Positions 9,062 through 17,072 of a stretch of DNA of 64,000 nucleotides are shown piece after piece. The position numbers and the translations under genes are program-made. Below the pieces are notes generated by a model. It was given only the letters and a program-made list of their open reading frames with translations. It did no database searches and was not told where the DNA came from. Position 1 is the stretch's first letter, and each line of letters opens with the position of its first letter. This stretch comes from Gammaproteobacteria bacterium (GTDB lineage: Bacteria; Pseudomonadota; Gammaproteobacteria; Pseudomonadales; Pseudohongiellaceae). The stretch is from positions 3,354,501-3,418,500 of the forward strand of contig JAWKZW010000001.1 in NCBI GenBank assembly GCA_041395725.1. Direction: 5' to 3'.

Positions 9062-10195
9062 ATGATGCAGTTTTCTGAACTCTGGAGGGCGACCGGTCTC
9101 GCCCAGGTTGTCCTGCCGCAGGTCATCATGATTCTGATAGGGTTAGGATTGCTATACCTGGCGATCAGGAAAGGATTCGAACCCCTGTTACTGTTGCCGA
9201 TTGGTTTTGGCGGCATCCTGGCCAACATACCCGGCGTGGATATAGCCGTAGGCGATGGCATTCTGCACCAGTTTTATGCCATGGGGCTGGAAACTGGCAT
9301 ATTTCCTCTGCTGATTTTCATGGGGGTCGGCGCCATGACCGATTTTGGGCCATTACTGGCGAATCCGAAGACGCTTTTATTAGGGGCAGCGGCGCAGTTC
9401 GGTATTTTTGCGACCTTGCTGGGAGCCCTGTTTCTTACCGACCTTGGAATCTTTGATTTCACGGTTTCCCAGGCGGCAGCCATAGGCATAATCGGTGGCG
9501 CCGACGGCCCCACCGCCATCTACGTATCGGGCATTCTGGCGCCGGAACTTTTGGGTGCCATTGCCGTGGCGGCCTATTCCTATATGGCTCTGGTACCATT
9601 GATCCAGCCCCCCATCATGAGGCTGCTGACTACCGAGGATGAGCGCAGGATAGTAATGACCCAGTTGCGGGAAGTGTCCCAGCCGGAAAAGATTTTCTTT
9701 CCGGTCCTGTTGCTGCTGCTGGTTGCCTTGCTGATTCCCAGTGCCGCGCCGCTCCTGGGTATGTTTGCGTTCGGGAATCTGATGAAGGAATGCGGTGTAG
9801 TGGGCCGCCTCTCCGAGACGGCGCAGAACGCACTGATCAATATTGTCACGATCCTGCTTGGATTGTCGGTCGGTTCAAAGCTGATGGCCGATCAGTTTCT
9901 GGTGGCTTCCACGCTGGGTATCCTCGCGTTGGGCATTGTTGCGTTCGGCATCGGAACGGCGATGGGAGTATTGATGGGTAAGCTGATGAACTTGTTCCCT
10001 GGCAATAAAATCAACCCGCTGATCGGAGCTTCGGGAGTATCCGCTGTGCCGATGGCAGCGCGAGTGGCTAACCGGGTCGGGCTTGAAGCGAATCCCCATA
10101 ATTTTCTCCTCATGCACGCCATGGGACCCAATGTCGCGGGGGTTATAGGCTCCGCAATCGCCGCGGGCGTGCTGATTCAATTCGCCGGAGGGTAA
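9062..10195 (+). CDS. oadB: Oxaloacetate decarboxylase beta subunit, Na+ pump
   Basis: A 377-residue integral membrane protein that decarboxylates carboxybiotin and exports sodium. Many hydrophobic helices are visible. Family signatures include FPLLIFMGVGAMTDFGPLLANP, a conserved IGGADGPTA in a re-entrant region with the key Asp, and GASGVSAVPMAARV with NPHNFLLMHAMGPNVAGVIG near the C-terminus. It starts with two Mets three bases after oadA stops, so the two are coupled. The complex converts oxaloacetate to pyruvate and builds a Na+ gradient, which fits a marine habitat. Confidence 0.95.
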   Translation: MMQFSELWRATGLAQVVLPQVIMILIGLGLLYLAIRKGFEPLLLLPIGFGGILANIPGVDIAVGDGILHQFYAMGLETGIFPLLIFMGVGAMTDFGPLLANPKTLLLGAAAQFGIFATLLGALFLTDLGIFDFTVSQAAAIGIIGGADGPTAIYVSGILAPELLGAIAVAAYSYMALVPLIQPPIMRLLTTEDERRIVMTQLREVSQPEKIFFPVLLLLLVALLIPSAAPLLGMFAFGNLMKECGVVGRLSETAQNALINIVTILLGLSVGSKLMADQFLVASTLGILALGIVAFGIGTAMGVLMGKLMNLFPGNKINPLIGASGVSAVPMAARVANRVGLEANPHNFLLMHAMGPNVAGVIGSAIAAGVLIQFAGG

Positions 10196-10215
10196 TTCCC
10201 GGTGCTGTCAGGCAC

Positions 10216-11004
10216 TCACGCCTGTTCGTCGTTGAGAATGTTCTGTTCCATAGTCTGGGAAGGTGATTCCGTGCAGGGTTTCCCAACGACCCGGGCTGGA
10301 ACGCCAACTACTGTCGTGTGTGGTGGCACGTCGTCAAGCACGACGCTACCGGCACCGATTTTCGCACCGACCCCGATTTCGATATTTCCCAGCACCTTTG
10401 CCCCTGCTGATACCAGCACCCCGGTACGGATCTTGGGGTGCCGGTCGCCTTTCTCGTTACCGGTTCCACCCAGCGTTACCGATTGCATAATGGACACGTC
10501 ATCCTCAATGACCGTGGTCTCGCCAATGACGATTCCGGTGGCGTGATCAAACATGATGCCTTTGCCGATTATACAGGCAGGGTGAATGTCAACGGTGAAT
10601 ACCGCCGAGTTCCTGCTCTGTATAAATAGTGCCAGATCTCTTCTATTATTGGTCCAGAGGAAATGCGCGAGGCGGTGTGCCTGGATCGATTGAAAGCCTT
10701 TCAGATAAAGAATTACCGGCAGGTAAGAGCTGGTTGCTGCATCCCGTTCATACACTGCGCGGATGTCGCTGGCGGCATGCTGAATAATCCCGGGGGAAGA
10801 GTTGAACGCGCGCTCGAACAGTTCCCGTACGGTTATGGCCGGCATTACCTCGTCGGAAATTTTATTAGCAAGAATAAAGCTCAGGGCTGATTGCAGGCTA
10901 TCGTGGTTAAGTATGCAGGCATGTACGTAACTGGCCAGCAATGGCTCGCGCTTGATAACCTGTTGCGCCTCCGCGGTCAGCTTTTTCCATATTTCGTTTG
11001 GCAT
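10216..11004 (-). CDS. cysE: Serine O-acetyltransferase
   Basis: CysE transfers acetyl from acetyl-CoA to L-serine, giving O-acetylserine for cysteine synthesis in the cytosol. The 262-residue product has the helical N-terminal domain (IWKKLTAEAQQVIKREPLLASY) and a C-terminal left-handed beta helix of hexapeptide repeats. The active-site segment is FTVDIHPACIIGKGIMFDHA and is followed by GIVIGETTVIED and LGGTGNEKGDRHPKI. The start at 11004 (MPNEIW) gives the usual CysE N-terminus. It is transcribed alone, convergent with oadB, with only 20 bp between the stops and no clear terminator there. Confidence 0.95.
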   Translation of the reverse strand: MPNEIWKKLTAEAQQVIKREPLLASYVHACILNHDSLQSALSFILANKISDEVMPAITVRELFERAFNSSPGIIQHAASDIRAVYERDAATSSYLPVILYLKGFQSIQAHRLAHFLWTNNRRDLALFIQSRNSAVFTVDIHPACIIGKGIMFDHATGIVIGETTVIEDDVSIMQSVTLGGTGNEKGDRHPKIRTGVLVSAGAKVLGNIEIGVGAKIGAGSVVLDDVPPHTTVVGVPARVVGKPCTESPSQTMEQNILNDEQA

Positions 11005-11216
11005 GCAGGATTTCCTGGACTGTTTTTGAGAACGATCTGCAACGGCTTCCGCGTGTCTCAACGGCGCAGTATGGTAGCAGTTAACTGAAAGCAGGACAAA
11101 GCTGGCAGGGGCCCTAAGCGGGGTGTCCTCAATGAGGGATAGCCGGGCCTTGCGTCAGGTTGTACCCATAGCCTGGTTTGGTTCATACTTCAGGCATGTT
11201 TTTGAGGTCTTCGACT

Positions 11217-12287
11217 ATGCCAGCTTTCACGTGTCCCCACGGCAGTCCTGCTGTCGAGTCTTCCATCAAACATTTCCTGTGGTGCAACAGCGGACTCGTC
11301 AGGGCTGTTTCCGGACAGCCTTCGCAGCAACCCGTCAGGCGTACCGGGAGCCTGTTACAGGCTGGCCGGGTGGGTGCCTGGTGGCTGGTTTTGCTGTTGG
11401 TTAGCGGGGCCAGTGTCGCCCAGCAGGCCAATGATCACTACATACTCTGGCAGGAGGTGGCACAGGTGGATCGGGAATTTTCCCGGGCAGCGACGGAGCG
11501 AGGGCGTACCGAGGCGTTTCTCGAGGTGCTCGCTGAGGACTCCGTGCTGTTCAGGGATGGACCGGTGGATGCTCGCGCTCTCTATGAGCGCAACCAATCT
11601 TCTTACAGCCTGGATCAGCTTTACTGGCGCGATCACTATATTGATGTTTCAAGGGCAGGCGACCTTGGGGTCACGGTCGGACCCAACCGGTTTACAGCTA
11701 TTCAGCCAGGTCAGAACGGCGAAGAGGGGCAACAGACCTACAGCTACCTGGTGAATGTCTGGCGACGGATCGAGGCACAGTGGCGGTTGGTGGCCGACAT
11801 GGTTGTAACAGTGCCCGGATTCCTCAGTATGGATGTTGAGGCCGATTACGAGGATACCCTGGCTGCCATGGAAGAAACGGCGCATCCGGGTTTGGCAGTG
11901 AACAATACCGTGGAGAGCCTGGCCGAGGCGGACAATACCCTGGGGCTCTCCATTAATTTTCGCGGGGGGCAACGGGCAATGATCCGCTTCGGGCTGCAAA
12001 ATCTACGCGTGTATCTGCCAGGCATGGCTCCCGGAGTAGGAATGGAGGCTGCCAGTGCTGCCTACGGCAAATACCTGGACAGTCGGGTCACCACTGTCAA
12101 TCCGATCAGAGTAGAGCACAGGGGCGGATTCCTGGCCGAGTCCAGGGAGCTGGGGTATACCTATGGGGTCATGTCCACAACCAATGTAGGGAACAGTTCG
12201 GGATTCCGGGCCAACTACCTGCGCGTCTGGCGCTTCAGCCCGGTGAATGAGTGGAAGGTCGCGATGGAGTTCCTGCGCCCGTTTTGA
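11217..12287 (+). CDS. Secreted protein with two NTF2/SnoaL-like domains
   Basis: No clear orthologue is recognised. A hydrophobic export segment (WWLVLLLVSGASVAQQ) is followed by two related alpha+beta cone domains. The first begins DREFSRAATERG and has VWRRIEAQWRLVADMV. The second ends in LRVWRFSPVNEWKVAMEFL. The W-R-x(5-8)-W-x-V/L strand is typical of DUF4440/SnoaL domains. I chose ATG 11217 because GAGG lies nine bases upstream, but this leaves about 50 residues before the export segment. A later, non-ATG start nearer to that segment is possible. The role is unknown. Such domains bind small ligands or act as isomerases or hydrolases. Confidence 0.7.
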   Translation: MPAFTCPHGSPAVESSIKHFLWCNSGLVRAVSGQPSQQPVRRTGSLLQAGRVGAWWLVLLLVSGASVAQQANDHYILWQEVAQVDREFSRAATERGRTEAFLEVLAEDSVLFRDGPVDARALYERNQSSYSLDQLYWRDHYIDVSRAGDLGVTVGPNRFTAIQPGQNGEEGQQTYSYLVNVWRRIEAQWRLVADMVVTVPGFLSMDVEADYEDTLAAMEETAHPGLAVNNTVESLAEADNTLGLSINFRGGQRAMIRFGLQNLRVYLPGMAPGVGMEAASAAYGKYLDSRVTTVNPIRVEHRGGFLAESRELGYTYGVMSTTNVGNSSGFRANYLRVWRFSPVNEWKVAMEFLRPF

Positions 12288-12357
12288 CGCGCTGCAGAGC
12301 TCCAGAATTTCCATCACGATCAGCCGCCGGTGGCGCTGAGGAGCGGCCAAGGCCTTG

Positions 12358-14487
12358 CTAGATCTGCACCACTTCAATCAGATTCCTGGGCACTACCCGA
12401 GATGACAAACTTTTCAATCGGTAGATAAACAAACCGAGTGCCGCACTTGCGGTAGTAACCCACAGCGCTGAGAACAACGGATGCTGGGCGAACGTTCCCA
12501 CTTGATAGATGATTGTGGCTGTAACGTAAGCCAGGCCGGTGCTCCATCCGAATACCAACAGAGTCCAGCGCCACCCTGCTTCTTTGTTGATGGCTCCGAG
12601 CACGGCTACGCAAGGAGCATAGAGCAGTACGAAAACCAGGTAGCAAAAAGCCGCGAACGGGCTGGCGAACAGCCCGGCCATGTTGGTCAGGGTCTGGGCT
12701 TCGACACCCTGCTCAGCGGCAACGGCAGCGCTGTCCGAAACATCACCAATGGAAATCCCCAGCGGGTCGGTCAGGGTCTCTCCGATGGCCAGCAGTTCAC
12801 TGCCGATTGAACCGATTGCTGCCCCGGCGGCGGCCAACAGGTCAGGTGCCTCGGCCGGACCGTCGGTGCTTTCCGGCGCACTGTACAGAGCGTCCAGGGT
12901 GCCTACGATAGCTTCCTTGGCAAACATGCCAGTGAACAACCCCACCGTGGCAGGCCAGTTTTCCTGTTCAATTCCCAGCGGCGCGAAGGCCGGCGTGATG
13001 GACTTGCCGATCACGCTGAGAACCGAATTCTCAGTATCCTCGTTGCCAAAACTCAGATCGGTACTGATTGAGTTGAGAAAGCTCAGGGCCACCACAACGG
13101 TAATAATCGTCTTGCCTGCCCGCAGCATGAAGCCTCTCAGTCGGAACCAGGTGGTGATCAGAATGTTGCGCACTACCGGGATGTGGTAGGCGGGCATTTC
13201 CTGGAAGGAAGGAGTGATCTCCTGGGTAAACAGCTGCCTGCGGAAGATCCATCCGGTGAATACCGCCAGGCCAATGCCCAGCAGATAGAGGAGGAAGACC
13301 AGGTTCTGACCACTGCGTTGAAAAAATGCAGCAGCGAACAGGGCATAAACAGTCAGTCGCGCGCCGCAGCTCATAAACGGGGCCATCGCGATAGTCAATA
13401 ACCTGTCGCTGTCGCGTCCCAGGCTTCGGGATGCCATCACCGCGGGTACATTGCAGCCGAACCCTACGATCAGGGGTACGAAGGCATTGCCTGGCAGGCC
13501 TATACCGCTCATCAGCCGGTCAATGACGAATGCAGCGCGGGACAGGTATCCGGAGTCCTCCAGGATGGAAAGGCACAGGTAAAGGAATGCGATAACCGGG
13601 ATAAAGGTGGCTACCAGCGTGATGCCACCACCCAGCCCCTGGGCCAGCAGTGTTATCAAAACCGGGGGAGCGTAGACCTGCTCCAGCAGCCAGGTGGTTC
13701 CGTCCACCAGGACGGCACTGAACAGAATGTCAAAAAAATCGATGAACACGGCGCCGAGATTTACCGCTACGGTAAACATTAGATAAATCATCAGCAGAAA
13801 TACCGGAAATCCCAGCCAGCGATTGATCAAAACGGCATCGATCTTTTCGGACAGGGAATCCCGGGTTGGCACGACTTCGACGGCTCCATCCACCAGCTGT
13901 CGGGAACGGTGGTAGCGACGTAACAGCTGCTCTTCAGTGGCGTCGGGAGGAGTAATGGCGGGCCCCGGCCTGTTCGGGGAGTTTTTGATCTGTGTCTCAA
14001 GCATTACCAGCAGATGCCGGTCAAGCTCGTCCAGGCCGCGCTTGCGAGAGGCCACTATGGGCACTACCGGTACACCGAGATTCTCAGCCAGACTGTGGAT
14101 GTTGATCTGGATACCCTGCTGCTCTGCAACGTCGAGCATGTTCAGGACCACCAGGACCGGGTGATCTTTTTCCAGCAGCTGCTGAGTCAGCACCAGGCTT
14201 CGTTCCAGATTTGTTGCATCGATGATGTTTATCACCAGATCGACATCAGTCTGCTGGATGAAGTTCTGGGCAATCTTTTCATCAATACCCTGGGCTGCCT
14301 GTTCCAGCGAGTAGATTCCTGGTAAATCCACCAGTTCGACGGCATGCCCACCCACCTGCAGAGTGCCGAATTTTTTCTCGACCGTGACCCCCGGCCAGTT
14401 ACCAACTTTCTGATTCGCACCAGTCAGCAGATTGAAGAGGGTGGTCTTTCCACAGTTGGGATTGCCAATCAGTGCTACTTTGTACAT
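12358..14487 (-). CDS. feoB: Ferrous iron transporter FeoB
   Basis: The 709-residue inner-membrane Fe2+ transporter has an N-terminal G domain: G1 GNPNCGKTT at residues 8-16, switch I VGNWPGVTVE, G3 DLPGIYSL and G4 NMLD. A GDI-like helical segment follows, then two Gate motifs in the membrane part (GFGCNVPAVMASRSL and FAKEAIVGTL). Multiple membrane segments run to the C-terminus. It follows feoA with a 3-bp gap, so the pair forms one operon controlled from the Fur site near 14846. FeoC is absent. Confidence 0.96.
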   Translation of the reverse strand: MYKVALIGNPNCGKTTLFNLLTGANQKVGNWPGVTVEKKFGTLQVGGHAVELVDLPGIYSLEQAAQGIDEKIAQNFIQQTDVDLVINIIDATNLERSLVLTQQLLEKDHPVLVVLNMLDVAEQQGIQINIHSLAENLGVPVVPIVASRKRGLDELDRHLLVMLETQIKNSPNRPGPAITPPDATEEQLLRRYHRSRQLVDGAVEVVPTRDSLSEKIDAVLINRWLGFPVFLLMIYLMFTVAVNLGAVFIDFFDILFSAVLVDGTTWLLEQVYAPPVLITLLAQGLGGGITLVATFIPVIAFLYLCLSILEDSGYLSRAAFVIDRLMSGIGLPGNAFVPLIVGFGCNVPAVMASRSLGRDSDRLLTIAMAPFMSCGARLTVYALFAAAFFQRSGQNLVFLLYLLGIGLAVFTGWIFRRQLFTQEITPSFQEMPAYHIPVVRNILITTWFRLRGFMLRAGKTIITVVVALSFLNSISTDLSFGNEDTENSVLSVIGKSITPAFAPLGIEQENWPATVGLFTGMFAKEAIVGTLDALYSAPESTDGPAEAPDLLAAAGAAIGSIGSELLAIGETLTDPLGISIGDVSDSAAVAAEQGVEAQTLTNMAGLFASPFAAFCYLVFVLLYAPCVAVLGAINKEAGWRWTLLVFGWSTGLAYVTATIIYQVGTFAQHPLFSALWVTTASAALGLFIYRLKSLSSRVVPRNLIEVVQI

Positions 14488-14490
14488 CAG

Positions 14491-14727
14491 TTACTGCACC
14501 TCAATTGCGATGACTTCCGCCTCGGCTTTCCGAATACTGATATAGGACCCACCCACACGGACCTGCATGGGGTCCCCAAGTGGTGCGAAGCGAATGACCC
14601 TGAGTTTTGAGCCGGGAATGACGCCCAGGGCATACAGGCGGCTTTTCAGTTCAGCCGGTTCCGGCTGAATATCCAGCACCACACAGGTATCACCGGTTGA
14701 AGCCTTTGCCAGAGTTGTTTTGCTCAT
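14491..14727 (-). CDS. feoA: Ferrous iron transport protein FeoA
   Basis: A 78-residue SH3-like cytosolic protein that supports FeoB. It shows the family pattern: L-A-x-A-x-x-G at the N-terminus, then LKSRLYALGVIPGSKLRVIR and LGDPMQVRVGGSYISIRKAEA. The ATG at 14727 is used, since the frame's only extension is one TTG codon. It is the first gene of feoAB, divergent from bfd. Confidence 0.94.
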   Translation of the reverse strand: MSKTTLAKASTGDTCVVLDIQPEPAELKSRLYALGVIPGSKLRVIRFAPLGDPMQVRVGGSYISIRKAEAEVIAIEVQ

Positions 14728-14814
14728 CAATTACCACGATAGGCTGGTTAAGACAGGGAAACCGGGCTGACCCGGTGTCAGTACGTCAGGTTCGGAACTG
14801 TCGAATAAGGCTGC

Positions 14815-14866
14815 AATCTAGCAGATTTAAATGTTGTTGACAATCATTCTCATTAAGGTTTAGACT
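14815..14866. promoter_or_regulatory. Divergent feoA/bfd promoters sharing one Fur box
   Basis: The 19-bp stretch 14837-14855 (TTGACAATCATTCTCATTA) matches the Fur consensus core on the other strand at about 13 of 16 positions (AATGAGAATGATTGTC against AATGATAATCATTATC). On the + strand, TTGACA (14837) with an 18-bp spacer to TAGACT gives a bfd promoter. On the - strand, TTGTCA (14843-14838) with a 17-bp spacer to TAGATT (14820-14815) gives a feoA promoter. Fur-Fe2+ bound here would cover both -35 elements. Confidence 0.75.
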
Positions 14867-14889
14867 TCTTCTCAGATTGAGGAATTACT

Positions 14890-15078
14890 ATGTACGTTTG
14901 TATTTGTCGCCAGATTACTGACCAGCAAATTCGGGATGTGTGCCGGGACGGCGGCGTTAAGCTGGCCGACGTCAGGGCCAAGCTGGGAGTGGCCAGCGAG
15001 TGTGGCAAGTGCGGGCAGCATGCGCGCTCCATTATCAGCGAGTTCAGCAAACCCGCTCAATTTGTCAGTGCAACCTGA
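14890..15078 (+). CDS. bfd: Bacterioferritin-associated ferredoxin
   Basis: A 62-residue [2Fe-2S] protein that binds bacterioferritin and delivers electrons for iron release. It has the Bfd cysteine pattern: CIC at residues 4-6 and CGKC at about 38-41, with VASECGKCGQHAR. GAGG lies eight bases before the ATG. It is divergent from feoAB and the Fur box lies in its promoter, so it should be made when iron is scarce. That fits a role in mobilising stored iron. Bfr itself follows 340 bp downstream under its own promoter. Confidence 0.94.
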   Translation: MYVCICRQITDQQIRDVCRDGGVKLADVRAKLGVASECGKCGQHARSIISEFSKPAQFVSAT

Positions 15079-15363
15079 TCGCCGGGGCGCTCGCCACAGC
15101 GGGATATAGCCCGTTGCCTTGACTGTCCAGTGGCATGAATTGCCTGGATTCTCATCTTCGACCTGCCCAGTTTCCCAAACACCAGCTACTTCTTCCGCTC
15201 ATCTGTTGCTTAGCGGGCTACATTGTTTGCTAGAACTCAGCGTTTTTAACGGGTCGTGCCGGTCGCCGGCGCCAGCCTACCCCCATGTCACCACGGTAAT
15301 GTAAATGGGATTGCTTCTTATTCATATTTATTAGCAAATTCAGTAAGTTACGCTCAAGTAACC
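15079..15363. other. Intergenic stretch between bfd and the bfr promoter
   Basis: No gene is supported. The last part (15296-15345) is AT-rich and could hold an upstream control site for bfr, but I found no convincing Fur box there. The first part is GC-rich with a short hairpin-prone segment (gccggtcgccggcgccagc, near 15258) that lacks a T-tract. Confidence 0.4.
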
Positions 15364-15392
15364 TTGACATGAAGCAGCGAAACGGCGATAGT
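15364..15392 (+). promoter_or_regulatory. bfr promoter (sigma-70 type)
   Basis: TTGACA at 15364-15369, a 17-bp spacer and GATAGT at 15387-15392. The predicted start of transcription is about 20 bp before the bfr ATG, and a strong AGGAGG lies 6-12 bases before the ATG. Confidence 0.6.
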
Positions 15393-15418
15393 TTGCGGAT
15401 CGAACACAGGAGGAGTGT

Positions 15419-15883
15419 ATGAAGTCCGATAGCACAGTAATCAAGCATTTGAATAAAGCCCTGGGCAACGAGCTTATTGCCATTAATCAGTATTTTCTTC
15501 ATTCCCGGATGTACAAGGATTGGGGGCTCATCAAGCTTGGCGAGAAAGAATACGAAGAGTCCATTGATGAAATGAAACACGCTGACCAGTTGATCGAGCG
15601 GATTCTTTTTCTGGAGGGGCTGCCCAATCTGCAGAACCTGGGCAAGCTGCTGATAGGGGAAAACACGCGTGAAATGCTGGAATGCGACCTCAAGCTGGAA
15701 ATGATTGCCTGTCCGGATCTGAAGGAGGGCATTGCTTATTGTGAATCTGTGGGTGATTACGTCAGTCGCGATCTGCTGGCTTCTATCCTGGACAGCGAGG
15801 AAGAGCATATTGACTGGCTCGAAACACAACTCAGCCTGATCGACAGAGTTGGGCTGGAAAACTACCAGCAGTCAATGATGTAG
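15419..15883 (+). CDS. bfr: Bacterioferritin
   Basis: A 154-residue iron-storage subunit that assembles into a 24-mer with interface haem. The ferroxidase ligands are present: E18, E51, H54, and the later pair in EEEHIDWLE (E127/H130 region). M52 is the haem-ligand Met (DEMKHADQLIER), which marks it as a true Bfr rather than a non-haem ferritin. The ATG is preceded by AGGAGG. Bfd is encoded 340 bp upstream in the same direction. A rho-independent terminator follows. Confidence 0.96.
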   Translation: MKSDSTVIKHLNKALGNELIAINQYFLHSRMYKDWGLIKLGEKEYEESIDEMKHADQLIERILFLEGLPNLQNLGKLLIGENTREMLECDLKLEMIACPDLKEGIAYCESVGDYVSRDLLASILDSEEEHIDWLETQLSLIDRVGLENYQQSMM

Positions 15884-15922
15884 CGATAGTAATCAGAGCT
15901 TACTTAAGTAAGTGATGAGAAC

Positions 15923-15948
15923 GCCGGGCTGAACCCCGGCTTTTTATT
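15923..15948 (+). terminator. bfr terminator
   Basis: A GC-rich hairpin GCCGGG/CCCGGC (15923-15928 with 15935-15940) is directly followed by TTTTTATT. It lies about 40 bp after the bfr stop. Confidence 0.8.
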
Positions 15949-16106
15949 GCCCGTTATTCTGCCACCGTGGTAAACCGCGCAAGGCATGCCGAGGTGCTCC
16001 CGCTGGGCTTTGTTGCTAACATACGGTCCCTCGTGAGGGGATGAGACCCTGAGCCGGCGGCAAATCAGTCCGGCTGATGTTGATTGAGCGAATTGAGCTG
16101 CTATAA

Positions 16107-17072
16107 ATGTATGCGTGCATTGACCTTGGCTCCAACAGTTTCCACCTGCTGATTGGAGAATGGATAGACGGCAGGATACTAATCATCGAGCGTTGCAGCG
16201 AAAAGGTGCAGCTCGGTGAGGGGGTACCAGCCAGCGGTGTGATCTCGACGGCAGCGTTTCAGCGTGGGATGGACTGTTTGCGCAATTTCGAGACTTTAAT
16301 GAGTCGCCATGGCGTACAGCGCTACTGGGCGCTGGGCACCAATACATTCCGGATAGCCGCTAATTCAGATCTGTTTGTCCAGGCGGCTGCTGACATCGGA
16401 CTGGAGATTTCCGTGATCAGCGGCGTACAGGAAGCGGTGTTGATCTTTGCCGGTGTGCAAACCGGCCTGCCCAGCAGCCCCGAACAACGGCTCGTTATCG
16501 ACATTGGCGGTGGCAGCACCGAGTTGATTGTGGGAAGCGGCAAGCAGCGATTGATTACACAGAGTCTGCCCGTGGGTTGCGTGTCGTGGCGCGATCGCTA
16601 TTTTTCCGGCCAGAGTGGAACCACCCAGGCACTGCTTACCGAGGCCCTGGACGAGGCCGGGGCTGCGGCTCTCAGCATTTTTCAATCTGTAGCTCCCGGC
16701 ATCAATCACTATGAATGGCTCGAGGCCTTTGCATCGTCCGGCACCGCGAAGATGCTGGCGGCAATCTGCGAGGAGCACGGCGGTCCTGCGGGGCAGGTAT
16801 CTCTGGTGCTATTACAGCAGTTGCGGGAGCTGCTGTTAGAAACGGTTCTCACCGGCGCTGAACTGCCTGGGCTGAAAGAAAAACGCCGTGACCTGTTGCT
16901 GCCCGGCTATGTGATCATGGAGGCTTTAATGCGTGCGCTCGCCTGTGACAGGCTGCAATTCAGTGCGGCGGCCCTGCGGGAAGGCATGCTTGATTTTATT
17001 GTAAGAAACGGAAAGGCCACTCATCTGCTGGATCCATCCAAGCTTCCTGGCGTGAGTTATGCCGGGTCGTAA
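16107..17072 (+). CDS. ppx: Short exopolyphosphatase/GppA-family phosphatase
   Basis: The 321-residue protein is made only of the two ASKHA-fold phosphatase domains. It has DLGSNSFHLLI at 6-16, a second loop with ALGTNTFR near 76, and DIGGGSTEL at 132-140 for phosphate binding. It lacks the C-terminal HD-like and further domains that bring E. coli Ppx and GppA to about 500 residues. It reads SGVQEA where the family usually has SGxEEA, so one acidic residue near the active site is replaced by Gln. It faces ppk1 tail to tail with a 16-bp overlap. The likely role is hydrolysis of polyphosphate or pppGpp. Confidence 0.88.
   Translation: MYACIDLGSNSFHLLIGEWIDGRILIIERCSEKVQLGEGVPASGVISTAAFQRGMDCLRNFETLMSRHGVQRYWALGTNTFRIAANSDLFVQAAADIGLEISVISGVQEAVLIFAGVQTGLPSSPEQRLVIDIGGGSTELIVGSGKQRLITQSLPVGCVSWRDRYFSGQSGTTQALLTEALDEAGAAALSIFQSVAPGINHYEWLEAFASSGTAKMLAAICEEHGGPAGQVSLVLLQQLRELLLETVLTGAELPGLKEKRRDLLLPGYVIMEALMRALACDRLQFSAAALREGMLDFIVRNGKATHLLDPSKLPGVSYAGS

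Noticed and set aside
15296..15345. Fur box in front of bfr
   Set aside because: The AT-rich patch matches the Fur core at too few positions on either strand.
15230..15829. 199-codon minus-strand frame
   Set aside because: Antisense to bfr, which is certain from its ferroxidase and haem ligands.
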